From contig JAQGDQ010000223.1 of the NCBI GenBank assembly GCA_030141605.1, positions 256,704 through 320,703 of the forward strand: a stretch of 64,000 nucleotides of DNA. Reading direction: 5' to 3'. Position numbers and translations under genes: made by a program. Positions 28,580-61,180 of this stretch are shown here, one piece after another. Position 1 is the first letter of the stretch; every line of letters starts with the position of its first letter. Origin of the DNA: Tubiluchus corallicola (Eukaryota > Priapulida > Priapulimorpha > Priapulimorphida > Tubiluchidae). A model generated the notes under the pieces. That model made no database searches, was not told where the DNA came from, and worked only from the letters and a program-made list of their open reading frames with translations.

Positions 28580-28925
28580 GTTCGTTCTAGGTTGTTTGTT
28601 ATCTTTACCCCCTTAATAATCTTACAGAACAGAACCTGTCAAACCACCAACACAATACTGGCACTCAAGGTGCAAAAATTTCAGTACTTAATAGATCCAG
28701 CTACACAGTACCATTTGGCTTATATAATAAACATGAACTACCTAGTACTTTTACTTTTCACTTTTTACAAAGTAAATTAAAAGTCAAATATATTCAAAAA
28801 ATTTTCAGGCGATAATGAACGCTGCAAGTTTCAATTCACGAAAAGCTGAGGAAGAGAAACAAGTAGAATTATTTGCATATTTCTCAGTTTTGTGTTGCAC
28901 TCGTAAGTACAAACGTCTATCTTAC

Positions 28926-48004
<19,079 letters not shown>

Positions 48005-48604
48005 GTTGCGACTTTGACGTAAATCTTGACCTAAGAAGCCAGACAAACAATCACTGCATCGCTGAAGTCATTCAGTAGTCGCAAGCATGAGTTCATTCCA
48101 AGTAACAATACACTGTGCAGCGTGCAACCGAACGTTCAAGACGTAAACGGCTGAATTATTTATTGCAAAAACATTAATAATTAGCTAGCTGGGCAATAGC
48201 AGTTTTAATGTCAAGTGATCGATAGCACCTACTTAGTACCTGGCAGGTGTACTAGGCACAGCACTTGTAATTAAGGACAGACAAAAGCAAAAACTAAGGC
48301 AGTACCAGTACATTAACTTACAACAAGCTGGAACGCACATTGTCTTTGAAATTGACATTGGTATGATTGAAGTGCAAGATACCCACTTATATGTACATAT
48401 AACTGTAGATATAGTTTAATAATAGATCATAATAGATCACAGTTAGTACACACTGCGACACATGGCGCAAAAATCTGAAAAGAAAATTTGCGTTTATGTT
48501 GGGTGCCAAAGTTTAGAATACACTACTGTTAGAAACAAATAATCTACAAAACTGAAATTTCATTGTTTGATACAGTACTGCAATACACTAACTTTATGCT
48601 GCGA

Positions 48605-48712
48605 AAGATACATGTTTATAGTTTTAGAAGCTTTCAATTAATGGTCGAAAAATTTCTACATGTTAAAAATTTGAATGCCGGAACAATGCCAGCTAATCAT
48701 CAATTGAAAAAT
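48605..48712 (+). repeat. Dispersed repeat, shared with 63.2 kb
   Basis: GTTTATAGTT through GGAACAATGCCAGCTAATCA aligns with 63,215-63,322 over about 105 bp with moderate divergence. Family unknown. Confidence 0.65.
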
Positions 48713-50163
48713 AACCATGTCGACGCACTTAAAAAACTCATTTAGTCAATATGTAGCAGCAAGTTTACATGCTCTTCGCTACAAAAATAAAGTACTGCTG
48801 AAGATTTGTTGTCAAGAAAAATGGAACTTGTGAACTTGTGAACAACGGTATCTGTCGTTTTCAGAGAAAGAGTATAACGCCGAAACAGAGCGGTCTGATG
48901 TAGAGAACCCCAAAGCAAAAATTGTTGAGCGCTGGGGATCTAAAGAAGTAAGAAAAGCAGGGAACGGTGTCAGCTGTTGGAAGAATTGCCTTCGTCTAGT
49001 TTGTAGTAAAAAAATTTAACAGTATCGTTCAATGTTCGATTCGCAGCTTCATGTTGATTTTGAAATGTCAAGTGCCGCAGTATTATTTTATCTGCACGTT
49101 TCCTGTTATAAGCGATCTTATATTAGCCATTCAGACTGATTCGCGTTCGCTCTGAATGTCCAAGTTACTAAAAAAAGAAAAAAATCTAATTTTCTACCAA
49201 CAAACTGTAAATGAATGTTTACGTTCGTGTAAAGCAATCAACTAGAGAAATTACTTAACGCTAAGCTGCTGCTTGCATGAGTGTTTTGGATGACTAAGTC
49301 ATGTTTATATTAACTAAACTGATATGGACTAAATAACTAACTTGGCTCAAAATGAAAGTGAGTACAAACATATAGGCCACATCAACCTCTTTGTCCCACG
49401 GCGCTCATTCCGAAAAACCTGATTTGCAGTGCATTTGTGACCATACATGTCTTTGCTACATGTTAATAACGTTTTAATCAGGACAGAATCTAGGCTTCCA
49501 TACTTGTAAGCTCAAGAAATGTCCATGTCAATCTCTTTACGTCAGTGCTAGAGCTGAATCTTCTAGGGCTCGTCCATAATAATTAACAGCTTAACAATAA
49601 TTCTGCATGGGAGTTCTGCTTGGATTTTCTCGAATTTAGAATTTCGCGTTCATAAGACTGAAAGCAAAGACCAATCAACATGAACGCCGAAATAAGAAAA
49701 AAAACTCAGTTGAAGTAATAAAATATTCGCAAAACTTAATTTTATGATTTTTATACCTTGTCTGGTTTTAAAATTCATTTTAAGTTTGAAATTTTGTGAA
49801 ATGCAGTTTGATTAAAGGATCACATACAGCACTCCGTTATTCTGCCCTTACTTGTTGTATAGATCTCGGTTTGAAATTTGATTTTGTAACTTTACTTCTA
49901 ATAACTTTATTTCTAGACACAAAATTGTTTTCGTTTTCTTCTTGACACAAAATTGTATAATTATCATCAGTAGTGGCGACAAGCTTTTTACTGACCAAAA
50001 ACTATTATTACATTTAATCAGGGCAACACTTTGTTAGTACAAAATTTACTCCATAACATTTGTACATTGACGGTCGTGAAGGTGTTAAAATGGCTTTAAG
50101 AAGAGTGTAGCAATATAGTTAACATATTTGACACTATACTCTCAGTCACACAAGTAACAGTGA

Positions 50164-50454
50164 TTAGTGTTCAAAACATGTAAGGCACTGATGAATATAG
50201 ACCACAACAGCTTGGTTATTGTTATGCTTAAATATAGAACAAAGGGATGCCACATCAATATTAGAGAACTGAGGTCGTTGTCTGATCGGGTCAGTCTTCG
50301 TGTACTTCATCTTGAACGTGCCTTGGGTCGTCAGTACAGCAGTCGCAAAACCTCTGGTGCCCAGGTGTGTTTGTCCACCTGCCACTTTCAATAGTCTATG
50401 ACCTGATATCCTAGCCTTTATCCAGGAAACTCTTTCGAGTTCAGGAACAGGCAC
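50164..50454 (-). other. Unassigned exon-like ORF
   Basis: A 96-codon minus-strand ORF beginning MPVPELERVSWIKARISGHR with fairly balanced composition. An overlapping 75-codon plus-strand ORF also exists, and I cannot tell which, if either, is real. No motif is recognised. Confidence 0.2.
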
Positions 50455-51280
50455 CGTCTTATTTTGAATACATAGCTACTAACCAAATCCGGATTCACAA
50501 GTTTGTACGTAACTATCCTACTAGAAATAGACACTACACTACACTCTGGTTTCTTTATCCTCAATTCCTGGGTCTCTTATCAGGGTAATGACGCTATTGA
50601 TGTACGTATAGGTAGAGGTTGCTGCCGCTTGATATTTATTTATCGTATCCATTAATATAGGATGCTTACCAAGATTACGGAAAATCTTTGTAAAGATCCT
50701 GCTGTATTGCTGGCTCTGAATGTATGCCTGTGCCGATGATATATTAACTCACAGACTTACATACACAAGCGTGAATAGCAATGTCTTCATTGCGCAAACC
50801 TTTCAACGGTTTCATGTGTTCCTGTAACAACTAATGACTAGACTACTGAAAGTACGTAATTAAGCACCCATCACTAAGCATTAATTAATTGTAGAGCGCC
50901 CAGTGACGTCAGCTTAGTCAAAGTTTACGGTGTCAAGTTGCCCATCAAACGTGCCATCAGTGAACCGCCGTTAAAGTTCAGATTTACTAGCTATTATGCT
51001 AAACCATTTCCCAGCAAACAATCAATTTGTGAAGCCATTTAGTAGGAATCTATAAACCAAGTCCTTTCATTGAGTTATGACTCAGCTGTAGTGTGAATGG
51101 AGCATTAGAGAGACTACGTGGCGCGAAACCAGCTGCGGCTCCACACAACTGTATCAGAACAGCGACTCGTACAACGTTATATTAAACCATCGATTTTGGA
51201 CTTCAGTCAGAAAAGGTGAGAAAACAATTCTGGTTTGTCACAGTTCAAAAACCTACTGTTGAGTTAAGGCCAGCTAATTT

Positions 51281-51308
51281 GATTGATTGATTGATTAATT
51301 AATTAATT
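51281..51308. repeat. (GATT)n/(AATT)n microsatellite
   Basis: Four GATT units followed by AATT units. Confidence 0.85.
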
Positions 51309-51954
51309 GCACCATTGGGATCTGATAGTCCACCCCATCAGAAAAGGAATGCGTTTTGATTGATTGTGCACTAGTGGACACCTTCTCTGTTATGTACGGA
51401 ATGCAAATGATAAAAAGTGCGACTTCTAGCTGTAAGGTTCTGTGTTCAAATTCTGGTTTCTCACAATTTTAACGTCTTCCTTTTTCTCCTACAGTTAATT
51501 AGCAACTATGTTAATTGTTGTTTACGTGCAAGCCGTTAAGTAAATTAATTCCGGCTTATCACAGGGCAAAAATCTATTGTTAACAACAGGTAACGACAAA
51601 GAGATAGTAGAATTTATGTCAATGGCGTTTTTTATTTATTATTGAGACGCTTAGGAAGCAGTATAACGAGAATCTGATTTGAATGTGATTTAGTGTCATA
51701 AAAACTACACCATTCCATGATTCCCATTCTATTACTTAATTGCTTGTTGTACTTAAGGCAGAATTATTGAGTGCCTCAACAGAATCTTAATGAATAAAGA
51801 CTAAAATTTAATGTTTACAAGAATTGTCAAGTTAGCTGTAATGGATAGACAGTCGAAAAGGCTTTAAACTAACGAGTAAAGCTCGACCTTGCTTAGACAT
51901 GGTAATGTAACGCAGTATGCTATTCATTGAAAAATAGATGAATATATATATATA

Positions 51955-52030
51955 TGCTATAAAGGACATATTATAGCTATGCTATGTACATACATATATA
52001 TTATATATATATATAATGTCCTTTATAGCA
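51955..52030. repeat. Short hairpin with TA-rich loop
   Basis: TGCTATAAAGGACAT at the left end is repeated inverted as ATGTCCTTTATAGCA at the right end, with TA-rich DNA between. Confidence 0.85.
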
Positions 52031-52710
52031 AATTAAAGTGTCGTTATTATAATGCTCCAAATGTCTGTCGTACAACTCATTAAGATCACAATTTAATGCA
52101 TTGAAATAAACAGCAACTTTATTAAACACTAGCATGCTCAACTATAACAACAGCTTTAACATTATCCCAGACATGCTGTCCGGCTTCACAACACTGAACT
52201 AGTCGCTGATGCAATCAGAAAACAATGTAATATGTGCTGCCATCTATTAGTGACAATGCATACCACACAGTTATATAGCGTGATTTTTTTCATTAACTAC
52301 TTCTTAAACATATTTTTTTACTTTTACAAACTAAATCTTCTATTTCAAATACAAAGTCTTTCAGACTTCCTACCGTTAATGAGCCCATGTTAATTCCTTC
52401 TTGGCGTCTTATGCATTTTAACGTTTATACACCTAAGGGATTAATAATGCAATTTTATATGTGCATTCTAATGAGCACTAGAGACGTCACATCCATACAT
52501 TGTCCGCGTTTTATTACAAAGTGGAAAATTTTCTGAAATCATCGTGCATACTGCGAATTGATAAATCCCGCGTACATCGTAACTTTATTCCTGTATGATG
52601 TCGAAATTTTTCGCAAGATTAACAGTTAGGCCTAACTGCACTTGGTACTTAGAGTAGCCTACATGACATCCTGTGACAAGAATCAGTCATTGCATCGCAG
52701 AAGCGGTTAA

Positions 52711-53135
52711 AGGAAAACAGAATTTTGAAGTATGCATTTATAATAATACCCAGCGGTTTTGCTAATTAAATAATAGGTTGAAAACTTAATTAACGGTGGG
52801 CGAGCCCAACTATTGATGATATCACAAATGAACATAATTTTCAACGGCGCAAACATTTCATGAACGAATTTCAAGTGTTTACGAAAGCGACAACTGAAGC
52901 ACAGTGCTACTGTACAACATTCAGTGTGATATACACTGTTTAAAATTCAACTTTCAAATTTAGCGCCGTATTCACGTATGAACTGTGCACTACGTCACAA
53001 ATGAAACCTCTGAAATGCATGTAACAACGAAGAGCTGCCCAGAATGCGAAATTACGATTTTGTGGTAATAATTTTTTCGCGTAAGTCATTCTCGAAAAAA
53101 TTGTATATTCCCTTTCAGGCAATTCCGATTTTCCT
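52711..53135 (+). mobile_element. TTAA-flanked MITE family, copy 3 (425 bp)
   Basis: Intact ends AGGAAAAC and TTTTCCT, each next to TTAA (52,707-52,710 and 53,136-53,139). Internal sequence matches copy 1, with a deletion of the TTTCCGAAATGCAGGCGC block. Confidence 0.88.
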
Positions 53136-53461
53136 TTAAGGCAAAAGAAACGAGTTCCTCTTCGCATCGTATGCAAAATGTCATGATTCATAAAGCCAGT
53201 TCTAACTAATAAGAATGCATGCTAATGATTTTAGGCCTGCAGAAAGGGATTACCTCTAAGTCAAAACGAATCCTTATCTTCTTGAATTTTGAAAGGACAT
53301 TATAGGGCTTAACTATAAAATTTGCTGGCAAGCGGTACGATATACAGTGAAGAAAAATCAGAAAACTGCATTGAAATTACGAAAGAAAGGGCGTTGAGTA
53401 GCGTTTACCTAACATACGGAATGTGTATGCATTTTGTGTTACACATCTGCGGAATGTCTGG

Positions 53462-53757
<296 letters not shown>

Positions 53758-54599
53758 ATTGAGCAGCCTTGTATATAGTGCTTGTAAAGTTCACGTACTA
53801 AGCGTAAAGCCATATTCCAAATATTTGTTAGTGGCAATAAAGTATTTACTTATTTCAAGTACTTCAACTAATATTTCTGTAATTTATCAGCCTGTAAATA
53901 GAGGCCTCGTTTGTACACACACATTTGTACATATTTACGAAATAAAGAATTACCATCATCATCAATTTTTTTAAGCTGCAGAACAGTCACTCATACTTAA
54001 AAGTCGTTGAATTTAAGTTTGTGTGCGTGTTAAGCACGAAAATCTGCGATAGGTTAGAATACAGTAACTAAGCCAAGTTCATGGTTCTTGCTTTCCTGTC
54101 TGTGCGTATATACGTATCATGTACATTATGGTGCAACATCTTTCTAAGCTCTAAAACAGCAAAACGATGGTTATTTTTATAGCAATAATTGTTGTTACTA
54201 ATCGTAGCGTTTACAGAATCTTGTAAACATTTGCATATTAACTTATAGTATGTGTACTTATTTACTTAGCTACTGGGATATTCGTACGAAAAGATAAAAG
54301 GATACAAATAATATTACGCATGCGTAGTAAAGAGTATATACGAGTTAACCTTCGGGCATTGGCCTCTAAAACTTCTACTGAATGACTCATGCTCAAATAA
54401 ATAAGTCTCATGGGGTCACGTGAGAGAAAAGATTTTGCTTTTTATTCTAAAGGAATCGAAATATTATGTATTTCATTTTCAATATACATGTATATATTAT
54501 GGTCTAGAATTCCGATTGTGTGATGTAATCGACCCTTTTCACATGTGGGAAACTTTCCAAAGGGCATTTGGTTTGTTCGCATGTGCCAAAAGACATTAA

Positions 54600-55205
54600 A
54601 GGAAACCTAGACCCAACTGAAACTGTACGTCAAAACACTCTACTTTTTAAAATACTGAACGGTAACACACTATTTTTTCAAGAATGACTTACGTTAAGAA
54701 TTATTACCACACAAACGCAATTTCGTCTTCGCGCGGCTAGTTCTTCCCTGTTACGCGCGCTTCGCTATTCGTTAGTTAGATGGGCACTAGCACCCGCATT
54801 TCGGAAACGCGTTGCACAAAAAAAACAAGAGCTGTACCTCTCAGATCTGAGATGCTCGTTTGTGATATAGTGCACACACTCGAGAGCTCATGCGTAATCA
54901 CTGCAGTAAATTTGAAATTAGAATTTTAAACTTAAATTTGACAAGTTTTTGTATGCCACACTGAATGATGTACAGTAGCACTGTATTCAATTTTTGCGTC
55001 CGAATACACGTGCAATACGCTCGTGGAATGTTTGTCCAGTTAAAAATTGTGTTCATTTATGATGTCATCACTAGTTGAGCTCGGTCGGCGTTAATTAAGT
55101 TTTTAATCTATTATTTAATTATCAGAAATGCTTTAACAGTATTATTGGTGTTAAAATGTACACTTTTTGCCGTATTTCAAATGGGGTAGGATGTAGGGTC
55201 GTCCT
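54600..55205 (-). mobile_element. TTAA-flanked MITE family, copy 4
   Basis: Inverted orientation. The left edge is TTAA followed by AGGAAACC; the right edge GTCGTCCT is degenerate. Internal blocks (TTCGGAAACGCGTTGCAC, CGCGGCTAGTTCTTC, TTAATTAAGTTTTTAATC) match the other copies. Confidence 0.82.
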
Positions 55206-56224
55206 AAAAGATTATCATTTACAAGTTTGTCTCTGCGCTTGCGTCAGTAAATAATAGCAAACAATCAAGGAAGTTATAACTATAGTTTAGAAGACTGTCA
55301 CATTATCCGCACAGCCGCACAGCCATGCCCGTCCTCTGACAGCCAAGCTAATAATACTAGATTGATTGCTTTCATATTCCGAACCGGGCCAACACGGACA
55401 TTCAAGATATTAGCATCAGAGCATGAAAAATTAGTCCCTGAATATCCTTGAATATTTGAAATGTTCTTCTCTTAGGTTACTTGGTTGTACTAATCTTCAC
55501 TAGTACTTAGAAGCCGAGTTTTATCCACAGAGATTGTCTCTAATTAGTTGCCCTGTTTCCCAGGCCAATACAATCGATATCCTGCCACATGCAGTTAGCC
55601 ATAAGGGCAATATAAATTGCAAGTGAGATGCAATTTACAGCAACTGAGATGCTATTGATGTTTGTTTGTGGAAAATCCTGGAAAATAATGATAGAACTGT
55701 TGTTGTGTTTTTGGGTGGGTCAAGCTCCATAGCTGCATTTTACATTTACCAAAGACGATTACTGAGTAAGCTCTAACTTCCTACTAAGTAACTAAAGCAT
55801 TTTGACATCCACCAAAAGCGAGAAAGAGAGTTAGATATCTCAGTAGACAGTATGATACCAATGATGGAATAAACTTATTACTGAATTTTTAAAAACAAAC
55901 ATTTCCGACAGAAAGAAATTTCAAAAATCTGGGTTTGAACCAAAAAACTTTCTAACTAAACATGAAGTTGAACCGTAGACAACTGCACAATCCATTGGTT
56001 TTGCTTTAAATCTAAGACCAAAGGTCCCTGGTTCAAATCCTGACTTTTCACATTTCCTTCCTTTCAAGTTTGGCTTCAAAATTCCAATAATAATATTATG
56101 CATTCATTCACTCAGTTATTAATAACCTTGAAATTATTAATAATTACTTACAAAAGCCAGTGTTTATATGTAAAGAAACTGAATGAAATAAGTTGCAGTA
56201 CTGTAGATGAGGCATGGAATAGTT
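55206..56224. other. Intergenic; weak tRNA-like segment only
   Basis: No gene recognised. A B-box-like GGTTCAAATCC occurs near 56,030, possibly from another SINE, but no second copy was identified. Confidence 0.3.
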
Positions 56225-56322
56225 TTACAGTTGTAGTACTCAACTTGAACTTAAGTTCATGTTGATTTGAAGGTTACAGTTGCAGTGCTCAGCTCGAAAT
56301 TGATGTTCAAGTTGATCTGAAA
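56225..56322. repeat. Tandem duplication, 49-bp unit
   Basis: Two diverged copies starting TTACAGTTGTAGTACTCAAC and TTACAGTTGCAGTGCTCAGC, offset by 49 bp. Confidence 0.75.
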
Positions 56323-56901
56323 AAAGGATGTATAGCACACTCACTAATAAAAACTTCAGGCCCAGCCAACCCGTTCACTAGTTCGCCTGTGTAATAGCTC
56401 TAATAGTGCAAACGTGAACAGTCGTAAATGATGCTACGACTCGCGCGGATGCACATGATAGAGTTCCAGGCATTCATAATGCAAACAAGACGTTTTATCG
56501 CAAAATAACAGGCTTTGCGCTTGTGTTTTCTTAGCGTGCATAGCTGGTCTGATTATGCTTCCAAAAAGATCGTATGCACAATGTGAAATCGTTAATTTAT
56601 AAAATAATTATTGATTATAATGATTTTAACTAAGTAGTATTGTTGATCCAAAGTAATGTTTGACTCAAACGACGATATGATTAAATAGACAGAGGAGAAA
56701 TAAATAAGAATGTGACGAATTTTAATACAATTACAAAGAAGATACACTGCTATATTTACATAACTTTGCAAACCCCACAAAATTGTTTTATGTCATAATC
56801 GCTTTTGATCTTATTTTTAAATACCGTCTAATAAATACCACAAAACAATTGAAGACGTCGCTTACTTATGGGTTTAATTTGGCAAAAAACTCATTTCTTA
56901 C

Positions 56902-57096
56902 CTGATGCGTGTGAAACGTTTGCGGTGCGTCACGTTTGGTGTTACCTCCTTCTACATGTTTCCTTAGTGTAACCGAATAAAAGTATATTAAAATATCAGC
57001 TCCAGCAGCTGCTGCATACTGCAACTGAACTTCTTCCCCAGAACCTGAGGTTGCCAATGCGCAAGTCCTCTTTGCACAAGAATTTTTAAGTGCCAT
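56902..57096 (-). CDS. Possible first coding exon, unassigned
   Basis: The ATG is at 57,096 and 65 codons (MALKNSCAKRTCALATSGSG ... TFHTHQ) run to a good donor (CAG/GTAAGA) in phase 0. No family is recognised and no following exon was found within the window. It could be a real initial exon or chance. Confidence 0.3.
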
Positions 57097-58460
57097 TATA
57101 TGTTCTTAGCGAAAGTAAGCTTGCGCCATCTATTTGTCAGTGCAAGAATCTAACATTAATAATGCAATACTTGGCCATTTATTTAGCAAAAAGACACTAA
57201 TATGGGTTAGCAGTGAAGAATAGTACAATTGACTATTGCACCGAGAAAGAATCCTAACTGTAGGGCGATTAGTACGTGATTTATATTGTGTTAGTAAAAC
57301 AAAAAACAAGTCTCAATGACAAACTTATAAAGAGGTTTATTTCACTGCGTACTTTAGACATATTTAGAAGTTTTCAAATGTTTGCTCAGTTATGAAGATT
57401 TCACTTTTTTCTTGTGTATGAAAAATTCTTCGGAAGGTGTACACAAAATTTTACTTAGCTGTTAATGATCAGTTTAATGGATCAAATCGGTCCAAACGCA
57501 GTGACATCTATTAAATCAAATTCTTTCACATGGTTCAACTTATTTTAGTAAAACAAATATAATAAACAGTAAATTCAGTTACTGAATTATGGAGAAAAGC
57601 CGAGATTTCAACATTATGTTGTAAAGACAGTTAGCAGATGTAATATTAAATGGGCTACACGGCCAGCTTCTGCTTTGGGACTCATGGTAAATGTCTTGAC
57701 TGCAGTCAGGGATCGACAGCTTTGAAATGCAGTGGTTTGGCAATGTTCAGACTTATCCTACCGAATACTTCAAATTTACTGTTATAATACTTTATAATAT
57801 TCAAGTTGACCTTAACAATGGCATTGTTAACAATATCTTGTGCTAGTTGTCGTTTATACATAACACGACTGTGATTGATCACCTGTTGATCATTATCAAT
57901 TTTCTGCTCAGAGTCGAAGCGTTTGAACTTAAAAGTTATAGAAAATTAGAGTTCTCTGTACCAAGTGAACTTTCACCCATTTAAAGCTACGTAAAGAGTT
58001 GTTGACTTTCCGCAAGACCAATGCATGCAATTATCTCTGTTAGACAAGAATCATTTAACTTTGCAAACATGTTAAATCTCGAAAAATTGAGAATTGGGAT
58101 GCGCACATTGTTAAAAACGAATTATGTCACTTCTTGAGATTCTGCTTCATAGCAGAATCTTCTTGATTTACCTCTGCAGAATCTGCTTGATTTACCCGGG
58201 TTTTAATTTTTATTTCTTTGCTTTGTTAATAGCTCGCACACGCACGAAACCAGTGTCAGGAAACTCATAGCACGCACTCCCCAGGTAGGGGATTTACGTT
58301 TGTAGGTGATCCGTCACCCTGGGTCAATGTTCGCGGAGTGGGCGGGGACTTTCGTTAGGCTGAATTTCGTTCCACAGTTTTTCAGATAGGGTCATAATTT
58401 TTGGTGTGTGGGTAGAGCTCTTGTACACGGCTGAATACAGGCCGCTTGCGTATTTCCTTC
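57097..58460. other. Intergenic; no gene recognised
   Basis: A small perfect palindrome, AGATTCTGC and GCAGAATCT, at 58,137-58,160; nothing else of note. Confidence 0.4.
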
Positions 58461-58465
58461 CTTCA

Positions 58466-58659
58466 TACCTACCTACCTATCTACCTACCTACCTACCTAC
58501 CTACCTACCTACCTACCTACCTACCTACCTACCTACCTACCTACCTACCTACCTACCTACCTATCTATATGCCTACCTATCTACCTACCTACCTGCCTAT
58601 CTACCTACCTACCTACCTACCTAACTACCTACCTACTTACCTACCTACCTACCTACCTA

Positions 58660-58695
<36 letters not shown>

Positions 58696-58710
58696 CGTAG
58701 CTACCTACTA
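58466..58710. repeat. (CTAC)n/(CTGC)n tetranucleotide array
   Basis: About 230 bp of ACCT-type tetranucleotides, switching to TGCC near the 3' end. Frames read as P-T-Y-L repeats and are not genes. Confidence 0.97.
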
Positions 58711-58782
58711 GCTACGTATTAGTGAGATTGAGAGTAGTGTTCATCTTTAATAATGCACGGAGTAGCGAGAGTACTAGGTAGT

Positions 58783-58862
58783 TAGATAGATAGATAGATA
58801 GATAATTAGCAGTCAACCAAACAGACAGACAGACAGACAGGAAGGTAGGTAGATAGATAGCA
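58783..58862. repeat. (GATA)n/(CAGA)n tetranucleotide array
   Basis: TAGATAGATAGATA, then ACAGACAGACAG, then GTAGGTAGATAGATAG. It is similar in kind to the previous array but in opposite strand sense. Confidence 0.9.
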
Positions 58863-60120
58863 AGTTGATTTGTAATATGACTGACAGTGCCCCTGCAAAA
58901 ATGAAGTGCATCAATTGTACTGTTTAAAGTATGCAATGCCAAATTACTCTACATCTTTTCTCAATATGTGAGAAGCTTAGACTACGTATGTTTAAAATTT
59001 GACTGTTGATTTACAATAAAACAATAAACTTAACGGTAGTGCGTGCATAAAGGCCAATATAGCTCTTCCAAGTTTAAAAGTTGCGCAAATGTGTATTCTG
59101 GCAATTTTAATTTAACATTTGTGATATTATTATGAAAATCCACAAGCAAATGTCTAAAACTCGAATATACACTTCTACCAATGAGAAAAGGCAACATTAG
59201 CATTAATAACGGCTATTTTAGCGACTTACATCTAGGTAATACAAGTAAGAATGCTTCATACAACTAACAAACAAGATGTCTGGTGTCGGAACTAGCTTTC
59301 CAAATGGAAGCAATTATTTAACCTTTTACTATATAAAATCTTGTAAATTTTTTAAGTTATAGGTAAATGAAATTACTTACTGTATAAAGTATTGTAAAAT
59401 GTATTCAGACAATGACTAAAGCCAGATGAATAACGAATAACTAATTGTTTAGGTGTTCAGTTGATAAGCGTCCTGTCAGCCCAGGCAGGCCTTTCGCGAT
59501 TTAACGTTTGAGTAGCACAGTTTTCGAACCTTTGTCTTGCTGGACGAGGAAATGTGTCGTTTGCGGCTAATGCGTTTGGTTGCCCTTGCATAAGTAATTA
59601 ACTCTTTCTTGTACACGGAACAAGTTTTCTGCATAATGTGATAATGTAGTAGTTAGACTTGAGAGAGACCGAAACAAGCGAACAGAAACTTTCTTTACTT
59701 GTTTTAATAAAATCAGAATGCATATATGATTTTCAATGTCTTCAATGCGTTTTAACAGCCCTTCCTCCTCTAACGAATTCTAATGAATCATCATTATTTC
59801 GTCAGTTAAATTTACCATCTTACTTTCTAATCTGTGAATAATAGTATTTTCGACAACTGTTTGATTGTTGGGTGATGACGTCAGAAATTCGGGTGCTTGG
59901 GAGTTTATAATTAGCACATCTGAACCTACACAAGTAATTACACTCTCTGTATTACTATGATCGGACTGGGTGTTTTTTTTCACCTTTATACCGTCTTTTA
60001 CGAGCTCCGCTAGATCACTTTCACACGTGTATATGCGTCGTTGATGCGATTCATAAGCAGTAATTTGATAGTCAGGTAATTTTACTGCAGCAATAATGCA
60101 CCCACGAATTGCATAATGAA
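58863..60120. other. Intergenic; no gene recognised
   Basis: Only short ORFs without motif support. Confidence 0.35.
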
Positions 60121-60127
60121 ATATCTT

Positions 60128-60250
60128 TATGTCATTATAACGAGATAGCTATGTCGTAATAACGATATAATAAATTGTTATAACAAAGTTGTATTGTAAC
60201 GAGGTAGTAAGTCGTTATAACAAAATAGTTGTGTCTTTCTAACCAGATAA
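60128..60250. repeat. Degenerate minisatellite (GTYGTTATAACRARATAGTT-like)
   Basis: About five diverged units of 18-23 bp, each containing TATAAC or TAATAAC followed by GA/AA-TAG-T. Confidence 0.6.
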
Positions 60251-60403
60251 TTGTATGTTTGGTCGAAAAAATTGACACTAATGGAGCTCGTACAATAGTT
60301 TATGTCGTCAAACTTCAAAAAAAATAATGATGATGCATTTAAAACATGATTGTTGATAAGATTTGTGGCATGATTATTGTGCTCTTGAGAGCGAGACAAA
60401 TAT

Positions 60404-61180
60404 ATGTTCAAAAATGCCTTTTTTATCATGACAGGGGAGCTCGAACCTTGTGTTGCAAGAGAAGGATTTGAGCTCGTCGTTGCCGGGATTAATTTTTTAG
60501 GGGACAGTTTCTATGTTGCAATTCAACAGATGCTAGACAACTCAGCTCAGTTCACCGAGTTCACTTTGTGCATGGTGCGTACAATGCAGTCGAACAACGG
60601 CATAAAAATGATTTTTGTCTTATTGCATTTTGTACGTGCTTCTGATTGGCAGAAGAATTAGTATGACTGAATAAAGGTTAACTTGCATATGTGGGGCGTT
60701 CTCTTACGCAATAAATGAGATTGTTATATGGGTACCGTCCCGAATTGCGAGTGTTGGGCGTTTTCGTTATGACACCACAAACACTTTATTTCTGGTGAGC
60801 ATATCACAGACATGTATTCCAAATAAGAGCAAACGAAACAGTTTTTAATATTACTGATAAATTCTAGGTTTAATACAGTTTACGGTCAGAACCGAAAGCA
60901 ATTTACTCTAATTCAAAAGCTCCAAAGCTCGAGCAAGGGGTGGAATCTTACTTGGCCACTTCTACAATGCTTGTGAGGTGTGCCGGAACCGTGTGCGGTT
61001 ACTTCTCCAATCCTAGTGGAGTGTACTGGAGTTCTGACCGTGGAGCTTGTGGAACTACCATTGATACAAGGTCTGGTCATTGCCTGCTTGTTTCTGCACC
61101 AGATCTCCCGAATTTCCGTTTACAGCAGTAAGTCAGATAAACGAATAATAGCCAGTTCCCTGCTGTTTTAGCCTTACGGC
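60404..61180 (+). other. Unassigned ORFs
   Basis: ORFs at 60,404-60,661 and, in two overlapping frames, 60,940-61,171. None has a recognised motif, and splice sites are not convincing. A GAGCTCGAACC near 60,437 recalls a pol III B box. Confidence 0.2.

Larger units (their letters stand above)
48005..52700. other. Intergenic; no gene recognised
   Basis: This is the 5' flank of the reductase and beyond. It has one dispersed repeat (48.6 kb), an unassigned ORF pair at 50.2-50.45 kb, a GATT/AATT microsatellite at 51.28 kb and a hairpin at 51.96 kb. No promoter could be fixed for the reductase. Confidence 0.4.

Noticed and set aside
58406-58700. PTYL repeat ORFs resembling a repeat protein
   Set aside because: Tetranucleotide array; the 12-bp period gives a four-residue repeat in every frame.
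60010-60036. ACTTTCAC followed by TATATG, resembling the gene 2/3 promoter
   Set aside because: No proper TATA box, no downstream GTGAAAGTGA and no signal exon follows.
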